Origin: Wallemia ichthyophaga EXF-994
Lineage: Eukaryota; Basidiomycota; Wallemiomycetes; Wallemiales; Wallemiaceae
NCBI RefSeq assembly: GCF_000400465.1
Contig: NW_008806292.1
Span: 144,444-208,443 of the forward strand
Reading direction: 5' to 3'
Length of the DNA stretch: 64,000 nt
A program made the position numbers and the translations under genes. The number at the start of each line of letters is the position of its first letter. Within the stretch, counting starts at the first letter, position 1. This document shows positions 11,010 through 22,266 of this stretch, in pieces. The notes beneath the pieces are model-generated. The model searched no databases. It worked only from the letters and a program-made list of their open reading frames with translations, and was not told where the DNA came from.

Positions 11010-11755
11010 TGTGTGGTTCAATCGTTGGTGGTATTATGATAACGGATGTGTAATCTAATCATAGTATAAATCCAAAAAATGTTAAAATATTGTACAATCT
11101 GCATTAAACATATTCATCGCTGTTTGGATTATGTAACTGGCACATTTCCATATTAGCAACTCTCCTATCCAAACCATCTGAATCATCCATTTCCGACCGC
11201 TCATCTGCGTCGATCCTTCTTATTGGACGCAAAATGTTATTGGAGGGAATAATAAATTTAAACTCAAGATGGAAAATTATACTTTATATTAAAAGTTGAA
11301 AGCAATTGCCACTATAAACAATATGAGCTCCAAGCACAGAGTTCCATAAAGTAATTGCTTGTTTTTCTTAACCATTTATTTCCTTCTTAATACCTTCTTC
11401 TGAGCCTCGATGGACGTACTTAAAGTGACTGTGTTTTGTGGTTGCATAAGAGCGTGTTAGCATGTGCGCGAGTGGAAGCATAACAATCTATCTCCCCACC
11501 TCTACTACCATCTCACAATGTCGAAAATGTTAGAGATGGTGATTTAAACCCTAACATTTATTCAGCGAGCCAAACTCCGTATCAGAACTTTATTTACTAT
11601 TTTTCATATCCGTAAAAGTTAAAGCATGCTGTGTCCCAAACAAGTATCATGTCAGACATGATCTCGGAGTGTGTCAAATGAGGAAAGAAATCAAACCGAT
11701 AAATGTATCCATGCATTTGGTCCTTATTATAAAATTAGAATGTCATTTTCAATTA
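11010..11755. other. Long intergenic region with unresolved very short reading frames
   Basis: These roughly 745 bp are the largest gap without a confirmed gene before 62 kb. On the minus strand around 11290-11460 two short overlapping frames look partly coding. One reads HFKYVHRGSEEGIKKEING (stop near 11375). The other reads MVKKNKQLLYGTLCLELILF followed by a hydrophobic end (28 aa, stop near 11295), a possible single membrane anchor. I could not join them with an intron of normal length, so no gene is called. I see no tRNA or repeat. Confidence 0.35.
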
Positions 11756-12081
11756 TTAATCGAGCTTTCTTGCGCTAAGCTTGAGAGTTGAGACAATTGC
11801 ACAGATTACTATGGCTATTGTTGACAGACCATATTTGATCCATTGAGCGTCATCTGTTGGTATATCTGTGAAATTTAGGATCGGGGTCATAAGCAGGTAC
11901 ACGCCAACTGCGACAGTTAATTGCAACTTCATCATCCGTTTGCCCAATTTACCAATCCCTCCGTTTTTTTCGATGATGGTTGCCAGCGAAGGCTGTGCGT
12001 CTCTTGTCTGCATATGAGTGTGCTTTTAAGCATTTGTAATACTATATCTCTCAATCACCTCACCTGCAAATTTTCCGACAT
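11756..12081 (-). CDS. Small two-helix membrane protein of unknown function
   Basis: Exon 12064-12081 (MSENLQ) joins exon 11756-12007 across a 56-nt GTGAGG intron to give 89 aa. The N-terminal half is hydrophilic (SLATIIEKNGGIGKLGKRMM). Two hydrophobic helices follow, near residues 38-53 (VAVGVYLLMTPILNF) and 65-83 (YGLSTIAIVICAIVSTLKL), then a basic C-terminus. The size and layout fit small organelle membrane subunits, but I do not recognise the family and assign no function. Beginning at the downstream ATG instead would make the splice junction meaningless, so I prefer the two-exon model. Confidence 0.6.
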
Positions 12082-12219
12082 ACTGAGACTTAGATGATGG
12101 AGATAGCGGTTCAAGACGGAATTGTAAATTAAGAATTATTTAAAATATATTTCATCAATAAACGAAAAATTCACACTAAAACAAGTTGCGCTGAAAATAA
12201 CGCCAAAAGCCTACTAAAG

Positions 12220-13721
12220 CTACCACACATATGGTATAAACTTATAAGGAACTCTGCGACAATACTCCTCCCAGTCTTCACCATATTTAGCAGCGCAGCG
12301 TTCAAAGTCGCGTTCACATCTGTGCACGAGGACAATGAAGAACCACACTGCGTACCAGTGGGGAATGGGTGGGGAGGCGATGAAAGGCAGACCGCAGCTC
12401 ATACCCCAGCTAGTAGCCTGGATCCAGTCCGCGAGATAATTAGGCTTGCGACAGTAAGCCCATGGTCCACTAATGAGTAGCTTGCTGCCGTGCTGCGTTT
12501 GGATGTAACGCGTAGTCGCTGGGTCAGGTGTACTGCCTGGTATGTAGGGAAATCCGAATCTAAACTTAGTGATACCTTGCTGCTGCATTTTGAATCTGCT
12601 TTTCTGGGCCATAGCGAGATCGAATACAGAGTAGCTGGCTATAAGCACTCCAAATAACACCGCATATGTACTCAAGCTCCACTCATATTCGCTTGGATGG
12701 TGGTTCGTGAGATAGAGAACTGGGTAACAGTAAGTGAAAGGTACGCCAGCGAAATTCCAGAAACATAGCATGAATCCAAATTTCTCCCAGGCCATGTCCC
12801 ATGTCTGTGGAATACACTCCTCCGCTTTAGCACAAGCGTTGATGTAAAGCCCCGTCGCGAGAACCATAAAGGCCATGTTAGGTGAGACAGTGCCGAAAGT
12901 GTCGTACTGCTTGCATGCACCCGATACGGCAATTCCGAAGAGCAAAACCCACGGGATGCGCACCTCTGCCCACATCTTGATATCCACACCCAGAATGCGT
13001 GGATTGAGGCTAGCGCCCATGAACAAGTCGTAGAAGAAGTTGCCGCTCATGCGGAGCGGGTGACCGAACATCACAGTGAGGAAGTACACAGCCAGTGAGC
13101 CTGCGTAGCCGACTAGAATAGCCACCGTCATGAGCCCACCGAAATTGTCGACAATCTCCGTCAGTCTGAAGGTGTGTGTGGTGTGGAGAACACTGGCGAT
13201 GAGAATGGTAGCGTAGAACGACAGCATAGCGTTGCAGTTGTAGTCAAGGCTCTTGTACTTGAGGGAGGGTACTGGAAGACCCTTTTGGTGGAAGCCTGGC
13301 ATAATCACAGCGAGAGCGAACTGCATCGCCATGAGACCGCAGTAAATTGCCCACGCTTTGCGCGTAGGATAAGCGTGTTGTTGGGCATACAGCCACATGT
13401 ACTCGCCCAATGGCTTAACCTCTGCGAGCGACTTTGGGTATAGAAACCAGCCATCATTCGCCTGCATGCAAATGTAGAAGTAGTACATGAGCAGTGGAAA
13501 TCCGAGCATCATCGCAACGACGCCGCAAGGGCCACCGAATTCATATCTGTTAGTACCATGAGCGCTGTGCAATCCGCTTGGAAACTCACTCACTCCTGGT
13601 GCTCAAAGAACTGCGTTTTGTCCGTACGGCGACCCTCCTTAGATACCGTCGGTGCGGCAGTGCTCGCGACCGAGCTTATTGACTCGTTGTCGCTGTCGTC
13701 GCGTGCGTGCTGTGAGCTCAT
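12220..13721 (-). CDS. ERG4: Delta(24(28))-sterol reductase ERG4
   Basis: Two exons (13594-13721, 12220-13546) encode 484 aa. ERG4 reduces ergosta-5,7,22,24(28)-tetraenol to ergosterol with NADPH in the ER, the last step of the ergosterol pathway. The sequence has YEFGGPCG at the family start, about eight membrane helices and the sterol-reductase signature LLISGPWAYCRKPNYLADW. The conserved end is ERDFERCAAKYGEDWEEYCRRVPYKFIPYVW-like in layout. The 47-nt intron lies just before YEFGGPCG. I took the ATG at 13719-13721 (MSSQHARDD) as the start, because the reading frame further up has only a TTG. Confidence 0.95.
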
Positions 13722-13845
13722 CTGTGGTGTCGGTTGCTCGGAAGACAAAGCGGGAGGACATGACACGAGATCAAAAAGTGAATTTTTCAAATATCCCGAG
13801 TATTTAGAGTTTCTGTAGAATGATTTATTTTACATTTCCTAGTTT

Positions 13846-16800
13846 TTACAGAAGACGCTGCAAATCGTCTGCCAAATTGTGCTTTTGTTCATTGTGCCGG
13901 CTGTACCTGCTAATGAGATCCCCGTCGATAATGTCAGACTGCGCACTCTGTCCAACGAGTGCGCCATCAGCACGCGCCGACTTCTCCATCTGCACCAACT
14001 CTGCACTACTGCTCTCGTCCACCTCTGCCAGCACGCAGAGGGAGCCTGCACTCGTCCCGTACACAGCGAGTGTATGTAAGGCGTGGTTGTGATAGTTATC
14101 TCTTGCACTGACATTGACATTGACACTAACACTGGCACCTTGTCTCCTCCCGCATATCGCACTGACGTTCTCCTGCAGCTGGGCAACCTCCCGCGAACTC
14201 ACCCGGTGCTCCTCCCCGATCTGCTCGTAGTGAAGGACGAAAAGATTGAAGCGGAGATCAGCACCGAGAGTGATGAAGTGATTGTTGTGGCGCTCTTGCG
14301 CACCCCGCTCACCATGCACACCCTCCACAGCCTCCACTAGCGAAGACCACCGCGTGTGCGCGTCGTATCCCACCTGTACGAGTTCCAATTCGCTCGTCTC
14401 CGCCCTTTGTCGCAGTTCCAACTTAAGGTAGATGGCGCTCTTGAGGAAATCAGCCACAACCAAGACGCCGTGCATGGCAGAGAGAGAGACTACGACGAAA
14501 GCATTGCCGTAGCTGGCGACGAGATTGAGCTGGCACTTTCGGGACAATTCCACCTCATACAACCGCACCTGGTGCCCGACAGCTATTGCGATGCGCCCGT
14601 CCAATTCACACACCGCATACACGCAGCCGGGCACAGCAAGCTGGGCGACTATATCTAGGTGTGAGTGGGTGGGGGTATGACTGACAGTAGCGAGGAGAAA
14701 GCGTCCTCTATCGACGTCACCTCCGTCACCGTTGTCATCGCCATTACTATCATTAATGTAGTAGGTGCCTATTGCAAGGACTGTATGCTTTTCTCCCTCT
14801 CCCTTTTTTTCGCGCCCTACATTCAGACACTCCACTACACTGACCACCTCCCCTTCTTCCAGCTGCAACTGGAGCGTTTCTATGGGAGAGAGGGTATCGT
14901 CGAACAACCTCACACTACTCCCTCCCCCGCCTTCGATTACTGTCCTATCGCTTGGGTATGCCGTACGTACGCAACCGACAGCGAACATGTTGTGAGAGGG
15001 TATGTGAGTGAGAACGCGCGGTATATCTACCCCCATCTCGATGGTACGCACGTGCACTGTATGTTGTGTAGATGGTATTGTACAGAATCTGATACTGTCC
15101 GTATGTGCTAGCACGTACATATCTTCTTCCTCGGAGGCACCATCCTTCTCACTACCACTGTCACACTTGTACGACGTCATGGCGTGTATGAAAGGCGCGT
15201 TTACCCCTGATACACTTACACTCACGCTTCGTTGCATATCCACACTCACACCGACGATCGAGGGAACGTCGCACAGCGCGAATATCGCCCCACTTGCCGC
15301 TCTCTGCAAAGTGACAGGGGTACTTCCGACTGTGGCGGTGTGTGAGGCGGGAGTGTTTGTGATCGTGTCTGTGTTTCCCGGAGAGGTGTGAGACGTCTGC
15401 GCAGCTTGCGCATATTCAAACGCAAAAACATTCCCGAGCGCCGTACCCGCAATAATGACGCCATCTACTGCAAGAAGCGAGTAGATATGTGAGTTGTCGG
15501 GTGATGAGCAGGCGCAGACGACGAAGCCGTCTTGAACATCTTGAGCATCTTGGGCATCTCGTGCACCTTGACCACATTGACCACATTGGCCGCTAATTCT
15601 CATCACGCGCACCGTGGAATCTTCCCACGTTGCATAAGCGATATGAGAATCATCTAGGGGTGCGAACACAGTTGAGTGGTGTGGTTTGCGTATGAGTCTG
15701 AGAACAATCTGTCAGCATGGTGTAGTCGGGTGTCGGGGCTCGGGAAACGGGAGCAAGAAGAACCAGACTACCCACCTTTCATGGAAAGTAATATCGTTAT
15801 CGTTATCATTATCGCTGTCGTTATCGTCATCCTTATCATTATGCTCAAGGTTATCGTTATCGTTATTATTCGCGCACTGTAGCAGCACCCTATCGCTCAT
15901 CACCACCAGCACGTATGGGCTTCTTGCGCTTGTGAACCTAGAGTGACCATCCACATACACTCCATCAACATCCATATCGCGCCTGCTAACAAGTTTGCCT
16001 ATCATATTAAAGACGAACATACTATCGCTCTGGTAGACGACGGTGCGTGAGCCCCACTGCACTGTCGCGAGAGTAGGGACGTCCTTTTTAAGTTGTTTGT
16101 ATTTGTCTTGCTCCCCGTCCAGTTCGTCCAATGTGCCATAGAGGGCATTGGGATATGTGTATATGTGCGTCGATGTTGGGTAGCTGAAGAGGAGGTGATT
16201 GGGGAGGGAGTGCAGGGCATGCAGTGCGGTGAGCGTGTTTGGTGTGGCTGTCTTGTCCTCGCCCAGCAGCTCTAGCGGTGCCAAATACACATCGCGCACG
16301 CCAACTCCTGTGCTCACCACACGCAATTTACCTGACTTATTAGCGCCGCTGCACGTGACGACTTGTGTTTGAGTGTGCGACTGTGTCTGGGACTGCGTTT
16401 GCTCTGTGTCGTCGGGGTACAGAACTGCGAGGTCACTAACAGGAGCGAGGTTGGTGAAGGACTGCAACTCGACAAGGTGTGGCTGCGCCCCATGCACCAC
16501 ACTCACACTCACCACTTTGGAATCCTCGCACTGGCTACCGACGTAGAAGCACCCATTGCCGAGATGCTGCAACGTCGACGCGACGCTAGTGGTACCGAGG
16601 TGGTGCGTCTCCAATCCACTCTGCGTAATAGCGAGATAGTAGAGATCGCCCCGTGCATCACCAACCACCCACGCCAGTCCGTCCGCCGTCGCTGCTGTAC
16701 ATGCTGTCGGCGTAGCGAAGGGTGTATGGGAAGAAGTGTTGGGTATTTGTTGAAGGGGAGTTGTTACTCCTGTGGTTTCTATGTTGGTGCTTGACGAATG

Positions 16801-17769
16801 AGATTTTGACTTTGACTTGGACTTGGATCTCCGCCGCGTTTTGCCACTTTCCCCCCCTACTTCTGCATCTACATCCCTCACCCTAGGCACGTCGTAGTAC
16901 TCACAGCTGAACGCACCAATGACCAACACACCCCTCTTCCCACCGCAAACAGAAACGAGGAGGGAGGCGGTAGGGCAGGATGTTCTAATAAGGTGGCTGG
17001 TTAGCAATTATGAAATGATCATATCGGCGACATGCACCCACTCTATGCGCAGCTTGGGCGGGGACACGTCTACGCCATCGCCTTCCTGGTTGAGACACTC
17101 CACGACAATAACGGGGTTGGGAGCATCGGGTGCTCTCACCAATCTGCACAGCGTCGCTCTGTCGCCCTCCTCGACGGCCAGGAAAGCCATTGCGAGGGTG
17201 ACAGACCAGTCGATTTGGGTGGTGCGTCCGTCGATGATGTGCCTCGAGTGGGTCTGGTCGTAGGAGAGTCTAAACGCGTGCAGCTGCCCCTGCCACAGAT
17301 GGCTCAGGCCTGTTTGGGAAGAGTGGTCGACTAGTGTGTTGCAGTATTCGTGGCTGGGGGATGTACCCGTGCCAGTGGTAGTGGTACTGGAAGAGGCACC
17401 GTGCGTGAGCATCTTGAGGCATTCGGTTTTGTGCTCTAGCCCACAGTCACCCTCCCACACTCGCAACACTACTAGCTGCGCTGAAGGATGGTCGAGTGTA
17501 AGTAGGAGCACATCGTGCGCCTCGCCACCGATTCGCAACCTGTCTATGCCGAGAATGCGGCCGTTTACATCGATACTGCCAAGTAACGTGAGTGCTAGAA
17601 GGCCATCACGCCCATCTCGCCCATCTCTAGCCGTGTACAAATGTAGCTGGGTGGTGGACGCAGCGACGAGGACGTTGAGTGCATGTGAATGTGGGATGCA
17701 TGATTCAATTACGCAAAGAATACTCCCAGAAATACAGTTAGATTTGGTAATTGATTTGCGCAACATCAT
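13846..17769 (-). CDS. DDB1: DDB1, CUL4 ubiquitin-ligase adaptor (triple beta-propeller)
   Basis: Three exons (17042-17769, 15776-16984, 13846-15697) close in frame at 1262 aa, about 120 longer than human DDB1. The clearest match is the block VGSQCEDSKVV, FTNLAPVSDLAV, VVTCSGANKSGKLRVVSTGVGV, which parallels VGSRLGDSQLVKL, FTNLGPIVDMCV, LVTCSGAFKEGSLRII in DDB1. DDB1 links substrate-receptor WD proteins to the CUL4-RBX1 ligase and works in UV repair, replication control and, in fission yeast and Neurospora, heterochromatin. This copy has low-complexity inserts: a Ser/Lys run near residue 310, and an Asn/Asp run near residues 625-645 encoded by a microsatellite. Its C-terminus is shorter than in animals. 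CPSF160 and SF3b130 are relatives, but the match favours DDB1. Confidence 0.88.
15788..15875. repeat. gttatc-type microsatellite inside DDB1
   Basis: Imperfect hexanucleotide repeats (cgttat, cgttatcatt) run across about 85 bp. On the coding strand they encode alternating Asn/Asp. They lie immediately upstream of an intron donor. Confidence 0.85.
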
Positions 17770-17805
17770 GGTGATGGTAATGAATCAAGAGGCATTTATA
17801 GTAAT

Positions 17806-19302
17806 TTACAGAAGCACCTGACTGGCAGCGCTAGTTGAGAGAGATTTATTAGGCAGAACTATGCAGCTGCGTATGAGTACATCGCGCGTAACGAGTACGT
17901 CACAGGCCAGGATACAGATGCCAGATTGGGTTGGTGCGCTCTCATCACCCGTGAAGGGCTGTCCTTCAACGCGGGCCCAGGGTGCCAACCTGCATCGTGC
18001 ACCGATAATAGCGTAGAGGATACAACAGTGGGGCTGTGTGGTGATGAGTGAGATGATTGAGACACCAAATAGAACACAAGACTTACCTCGATTATCGTAT
18101 TCTCTTGCACTACCGCATGTGCAACTCTAGCACCCTCTTTCACGACGACATTCGCTGCAATGGACACGAATGGACCTATTTTGCATCCCCGGGCGATATG
18201 AGCGGATGGCTAGAGTATAACGTATGAGTGAGTGGTTCAAGCCATATGAACAGCACATATACGCACATCTATCGTCACTGGCTGGACAATTTCAGTTTCA
18301 CTATCTTTTTCACTTGCGTCATCCAGAGCACCCCGTTGATAGAGCAAAATCCCCTGCTTAGCCTGATACTGAGCCAAATAGAGTTCATTAGCGGGTAAAG
18401 CAGATCCTGCGCTTTTAATGGGTCTCCATGGCACATCAGTCTCGAAGACGTACATTTTGTGAGCATCAGCCATCGGCCGTATGACATCCTGTTCGAGGCG
18501 GAGGATATGCTCATCGAAGCCAATTTCCTGCTGGGGGATGTTTGAGGAATAGTGGCAGTCGATTATAGCCGCTATTTCATCGAAAAGAGTGACATCGAAG
18601 AGATAAACCCCCGTACTAACCAAATCAGAAACGAAACTGTCGGGCTTCTCCGCATAATGAATGGCCAAAGCCTTGTCGTCACTGACTATACAGCCATATT
18701 TGTGGGCGCTGCTTCTGGACACACGCGTCGCCTGTATTGAGCCTACACCCTGGTGAGTTTCGTGGAACGCGCGCAGCTGGTTGAGGGGAAAGTCACAGGC
18801 GATGTCGCTGTGGATGATAAAGAAAGCAGTAGCGTTGTGCGTGATGAGGTCTCTGAAATGATACGTTCCTGGGAGTTGAGTGATGAGAATGTGGGGAAGA
18901 AAGCAGGCAGACAAACTAACCACCTGCAGTACCCAATTCCTGCCACTCCCTGAGATATTTTACAGTGAAACAACCGTTAAATTCTTCATTTGCTTGGTTT
19001 ATAAACGCAGTGAAAGTATCCTCGGGCCAGAAACCGATGAGAAACACCTCAGTGCAGTGAGGAACTTGGGAAAGAGAGTGAAGCTGGTGCCAGATCATTG
19101 GTTTACCGCCGAGTGGGAAGAGTGGCTGGTGTTTCCGTTGGTAAGTGGCACAAATTGGGCAAGTGACCCACCTTGGGCATATCAGCAGCCAAATTGAGTG
19201 GCCTGAACGAAGTACCTCTGCTTGGGCCACCAGTGAGAATCTAATGGAAATGAGTGTTTAACCGTCAGCCACTCCACCACCCACAACAGCCTTTACAACC
19301 AT
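17806..19302 (-). CDS. GMPPA: GMPPA-type mannose-1-phosphate guanylyltransferase alpha subunit
   Basis: Six exons (19285-19302, 19172-19240, 18921-19125, 18267-18868, 18087-18209, 17806-18033) give 414 aa, against about 420 for GMPPA. The nucleotidyltransferase start reads MVVKAVILTGGPSRGTSF across the first intron, then MPKPLFPLGGKPMIWHQL and GTAGGTYHFRDLI. The second half is a left-handed beta-helix of hexapeptide repeats ending in APWARVEG and SCIVLPNKSL. GMPPA binds GDP-mannose and regulates the catalytic GMPPB/PSA1 subunit that feeds cell-wall and glycoprotein mannose. The alpha-type assignment comes from the GGPSRGT and YHFRD variants. The start codon overlaps the first in-frame ATG of the vip1-like gene on the other strand. 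The gene ends 36 bp before the DDB1 start. Confidence 0.92.
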
Positions 19303-19333
19303 GGCAGTGTCCGTTGAACCCATACCACCATCA

Positions 19334-20140
19334 ATGGCTTCAATTTTAGTCACCAAAATAGCCACAGGCACCACCGACGAACAAATTGTTAAATTCTTCT
19401 CTTTCTGTGGTAAAGTCAAGGCGTCCTCCTTTGAACAGGACACCACCCACAGGACCGCATATATCGAATTTGAGAGGGAATCTGCTGCACGCACCGCTCT
19501 CCTTCTCAACGGCGGTAATCTTGAGGGCTCTCTTATTGAAGTTAGTTCCAACGACGTCGACAATGGCGTTGCTGGGCCTCCTCCTGGCTCCACTGCAAAC
19601 ACTACCACACACTCTCCTCCACCCTCTACTGAGCACGTTGTCCAAGAAGATAAACCACGCACTGCCATTCTTGCTCAATACCTCGCCCACGGCTACCACA
19701 TCGGAGACGAAGCCATCCAGAAAGCCATCGATCTCGATTCAAAGCACGGCATTTCTAACAGATTCATTACCTACCTCCACCAATTCGACGAGGGTGCCGG
19801 TAAGCGCACGGGCAACGCCGACCTCCCCCTATCGTCGCAGCTCTACGAGAAAGCACAGGGTCTATTCGGCAAGGCGAAGGAAATTGACACGCAGAAGGGC
19901 ATCTCAGAAAAGAGCACTGGTTGGTTCGGTCCTTACTACCAGAAAGCCCTCAATTCCCCCTACGCGGCTAAGGTGCAGTCCTTCTACACTAACGCTCATA
20001 AGCAGGTTTTAGACGTACACGAGGAAGCTCTGCGTATTGCTGCGCAAAAGAAGGATACCTTTGTCAATAACGGCGGCGATGTTAACGCTACTTCTATCGC
20101 TAAAGCCCCGGCTGATACTGATGAGAAGAAGCCGGCGTAG
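19334..20140 (+). CDS. vip1: vip1-like single-RRM protein
   Basis: A single exon encodes 268 aa from the ATG at 19334 (MASILVTKI), or 279 aa from the ATG at 19301. The later start puts the first RRM strand (ILVTKIATGTTDEQIVKFF) right after the Met, as in fission yeast Vip1, and I prefer it. The RRM covers residues 1-75 with AYIEFERESAARTALLL as its RNP1-like strand. The C-terminal half is helical (AQYLAHGYHIGDEAIQKAI, GISEKSTGWFGPYYQKAL) and resembles the conserved tail of fungal Vip1 proteins, whose role is poorly defined. The 31-bp gap to GMPPA leaves no room for a separate promoter. Confidence 0.82.
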   Translation: MASILVTKIATGTTDEQIVKFFSFCGKVKASSFEQDTTHRTAYIEFERESAARTALLLNGGNLEGSLIEVSSNDVDNGVAGPPPGSTANTTTHSPPPSTEHVVQEDKPRTAILAQYLAHGYHIGDEAIQKAIDLDSKHGISNRFITYLHQFDEGAGKRTGNADLPLSSQLYEKAQGLFGKAKEIDTQKGISEKSTGWFGPYYQKALNSPYAAKVQSFYTNAHKQVLDVHEEALRIAAQKKDTFVNNGGDVNATSIAKAPADTDEKKPA

Positions 20141-20272
20141 ACTGGCACATTTAGTATGAAATAACGACCATCACAATCATCACGTGTATTCAATTCGATT
20201 CATTTCTAATCATGTTAATTTCTTACGGGTCTTTAACGAGGCTTTCTGGCAAAGTGACTCATGTCACATGTC

Positions 20273-21166
20273 TCACTCAGTTAGTGAAAATTTACCCCCT
20301 TTCTCATCCCACCCTGCTTTCTCGTACATATCAAGCAAACGCAGCCACATGTGGCGACCAGGCCCGTCCCCAAAGGAAGGCTCTTTCATCCACTCCAAGC
20401 CATGCTGGAGTACGCCCACAGCGCGTTCAGAGCCGCCATTCGCGTCCCCGAATGATCCGTGGAGGGTAGCGCGCGCGGGAGCGGGAGGGGACTGAGGATA
20501 AGCAGCGCAATGGAGGATGTTAGCGTTATAGAAAAGAATCTGGCCGGCCTTCAAGTGTACCTGCTTGGCGTGAGGCATGAGTGCGGGGTTGGTAGTTGGG
20601 AGGGTGTTGCAGCTGAGCTCTCTCTGGATATGATTCCGCACCTGTCTATGTGAGCCCGGCACAACCCATAAACAACCATCGTCATAGAGTGGTGCGTTGA
20701 ACTGGATGCCGTAGTGTGGCACACGTAGCGCCTGCTCCTCCGCCTCCGCTTCGATAGCGTGGTTCACGTGATCCCTGTGCCAGCTGAGGTTGAAAGACGT
20801 TTTCGCAGGCAGGATGAGCATATTGAAAAGCTCCATTTGGAGAGCTCCCTCATCGCATCCAATTAGCCCCGCTGCCAGCGCTGTGAGGCGGGTGTTGGCG
20901 TAGAACGCACGAAATTGCGGCAGACGCAGCTAGGGATGCATCAGGTGCTGCACTCCCCAACTATCAGGAGTATCCGCGTCACTCCATGGCGGGAACTGCT
21001 TGCCCACTACGCGCCTATGTGGCCAGCGGTGACTGCGTGTGAGCTGTTCTGCTGCCGCTGCCGCTTCTCTGAGCTGGGACAGCTCATCGCCTTGTATAAA
21101 CCCATCTATCACCACATATCCCGTGCTGTCTAATTCTCGTTTGTGCGCTGCGTTCATCTCGCTCAT
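20273..21166 (-). pseudogene. Phytanoyl-CoA-dioxygenase-like gene with an in-frame TAG
   Basis: From the ATG at 21164-21166 the frame runs 78 codons, meets TAG at 20930-20932, then stays open in the same frame for 218 more codons. Both halves look like one PhyH-family Fe(II)/2-oxoglutarate dioxygenase. The first has STGYVVIDGFI and SWGVQHLMHP. The second has ELFNMLI, the iron ligands in WHRDHVNHA, VPGSH and a distal HCAAYP with a following Arg. The stop falls right after HLMHP. It could be a disabled gene, a base error, readthrough or a removable intron: a 78-nt in-frame GTGGGC...CCCTAG segment (20930-21007) ends exactly at the TAG, but removing it would delete a conserved-looking block. Function, if any, would be oxidative hydroxylation of an unknown substrate. 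Confidence 0.7.
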
Positions 21167-21195
21167 CTTGCTCGCTTCACAACGGTCAAGAGCAT

Positions 21196-22266
21196 ATGAT
21201 AAGACGCAGTCTGGCACACCCGATAAGCGCGGGCAAGCACGTGCAGACGTGCGCGCACATGCGTATCTACCAGGGCATACCCGGGCATACAAGTGTACGG
21301 CCGCGGACCCGGGCTTTCGCCGCGCTAGCGCAGCCTTTCCTGGAGCTACCGAGTCACTTGCCGTGGGGCGCGTCGTATGCGGGTGTGATAGTGGCATGTT
21401 CGCTCGCCCTGCGCGCCACCATCACTCTCCCTCTATCAATCTGGCAGCGTCGGCGCACAGCGCGGCTAGAGCACCGCGTGAAGCCAGCGCTGGACGTGTG
21501 GGCGATTGAGCAGAAAGGGGTGTGTCGGCGCGAATGTCGTGCGGCGGGGCTGAGCTATGATGCGTATACGAAGGAGTGGACTCGACGCTACAAGCGACAG
21601 CGCAGGGCACTCGCACAGATGCACAACTGCTCAGTCCTTCCAACCGTTCTTCTCCCGCCTCTCATAGGCATACCAGTGTTTATTGCCGTGTCTAACACCC
21701 TCCGCGTGGCCTCAGCTGTGGCTTTGACTCAGCCGCACACTGCAGACGGTGGCCATGGCCTCGCGGAGGAATCGCTTTCCCTTCCTTTCTTGGATTATCC
21801 CTCGCTCGCCCTCCCAGCAACTGACCCCACCGTCGCGCTCATGATCGGTGCGGCGTTCCTCACCAATACGGAAATCACGACCAATTTGCGCAGAAAATTG
21901 CTAGAGATACGCACCCCGCCATCTAATACGGGTGTCGAGGATGAGCAGAAGGATAGCGCGCAGACGCCGCAAGAAAATAACACACGTATGGATATGGGTG
22001 TGCACGAGAAGGGCGTCACTATCCTCCTGCGCAGTCTCTCACTCGGCATGAGCTGGTTTGCACTCAGCATACCCCTCTCCCTCGCTCTTTATTGGCTCAC
22101 GAGTGCCGTCTTCTCCGTCGGCCAGACTACCATTCTTGGCATGTTGGCCAATCGCGACGCGAGAAATCACGTAAAAAATGATATAGAACTGCTACGTGAT
22201 CACAGAGTGCAGCAGTATAGACTCGCGGAACAGAAGGCGAACTTGGCTAAATCTAGAAGACGTTAA
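21196..22266 (+). CDS. COX18: COX18, mitochondrial Oxa1/YidC-family insertase
   Basis: A single exon encodes 356 aa. The N-terminus is Arg/His-rich and lacks acidic residues, as in a mitochondrial presequence. The YidC/Oxa1 core starts at LPWGASYAGVIV and ALRATITLPLSIWQ, followed by a long basic linker (YKRQRRALAQMHNCS), LLPPLIGIPVFIAVSNTLR, and later membrane helices near LSLGMSWFALSIPLSLALYW. COX18 is known to export the C-terminal tail of Cox2 across the inner membrane. Assignment to COX18 rather than OXA1 rests on the LPW...LR..ITLPL pattern, the loop and the moderate length. GC content is higher than in most neighbours. It starts 29 bp from the PhyH-like gene. Confidence 0.82.
   Translation: MIRRSLAHPISAGKHVQTCAHMRIYQGIPGHTSVRPRTRAFAALAQPFLELPSHLPWGASYAGVIVACSLALRATITLPLSIWQRRRTARLEHRVKPALDVWAIEQKGVCRRECRAAGLSYDAYTKEWTRRYKRQRRALAQMHNCSVLPTVLLPPLIGIPVFIAVSNTLRVASAVALTQPHTADGGHGLAEESLSLPFLDYPSLALPATDPTVALMIGAAFLTNTEITTNLRRKLLEIRTPPSNTGVEDEQKDSAQTPQENNTRMDMGVHEKGVTILLRSLSLGMSWFALSIPLSLALYWLTSAVFSVGQTTILGMLANRDARNHVKNDIELLRDHRVQQYRLAEQKANLAKSRRR

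Noticed and set aside
13721-13790. Earlier start for ERG4 at 13790
   Set aside because: The codon there is TTG. The first true ATG in frame is at 13719-13721.
16984-17042. Apparent frameshift in DDB1 between two adjacent minus-strand ORFs
   Set aside because: A GTGGGT donor at 17041 and a TTATTAG acceptor at 16985 give a 57-nt intron with a CTAAC branch that fixes the phase and yields 1262 aa in frame.
21166-21397. Longer N-terminus for the PhyH-like gene (ORF from 21397)
   Set aside because: The extra 77 residues are Arg/Cys/Pro-rich, lie wholly inside COX18 coding sequence on the other strand, and the family starts near MSEMNAAHKREL.
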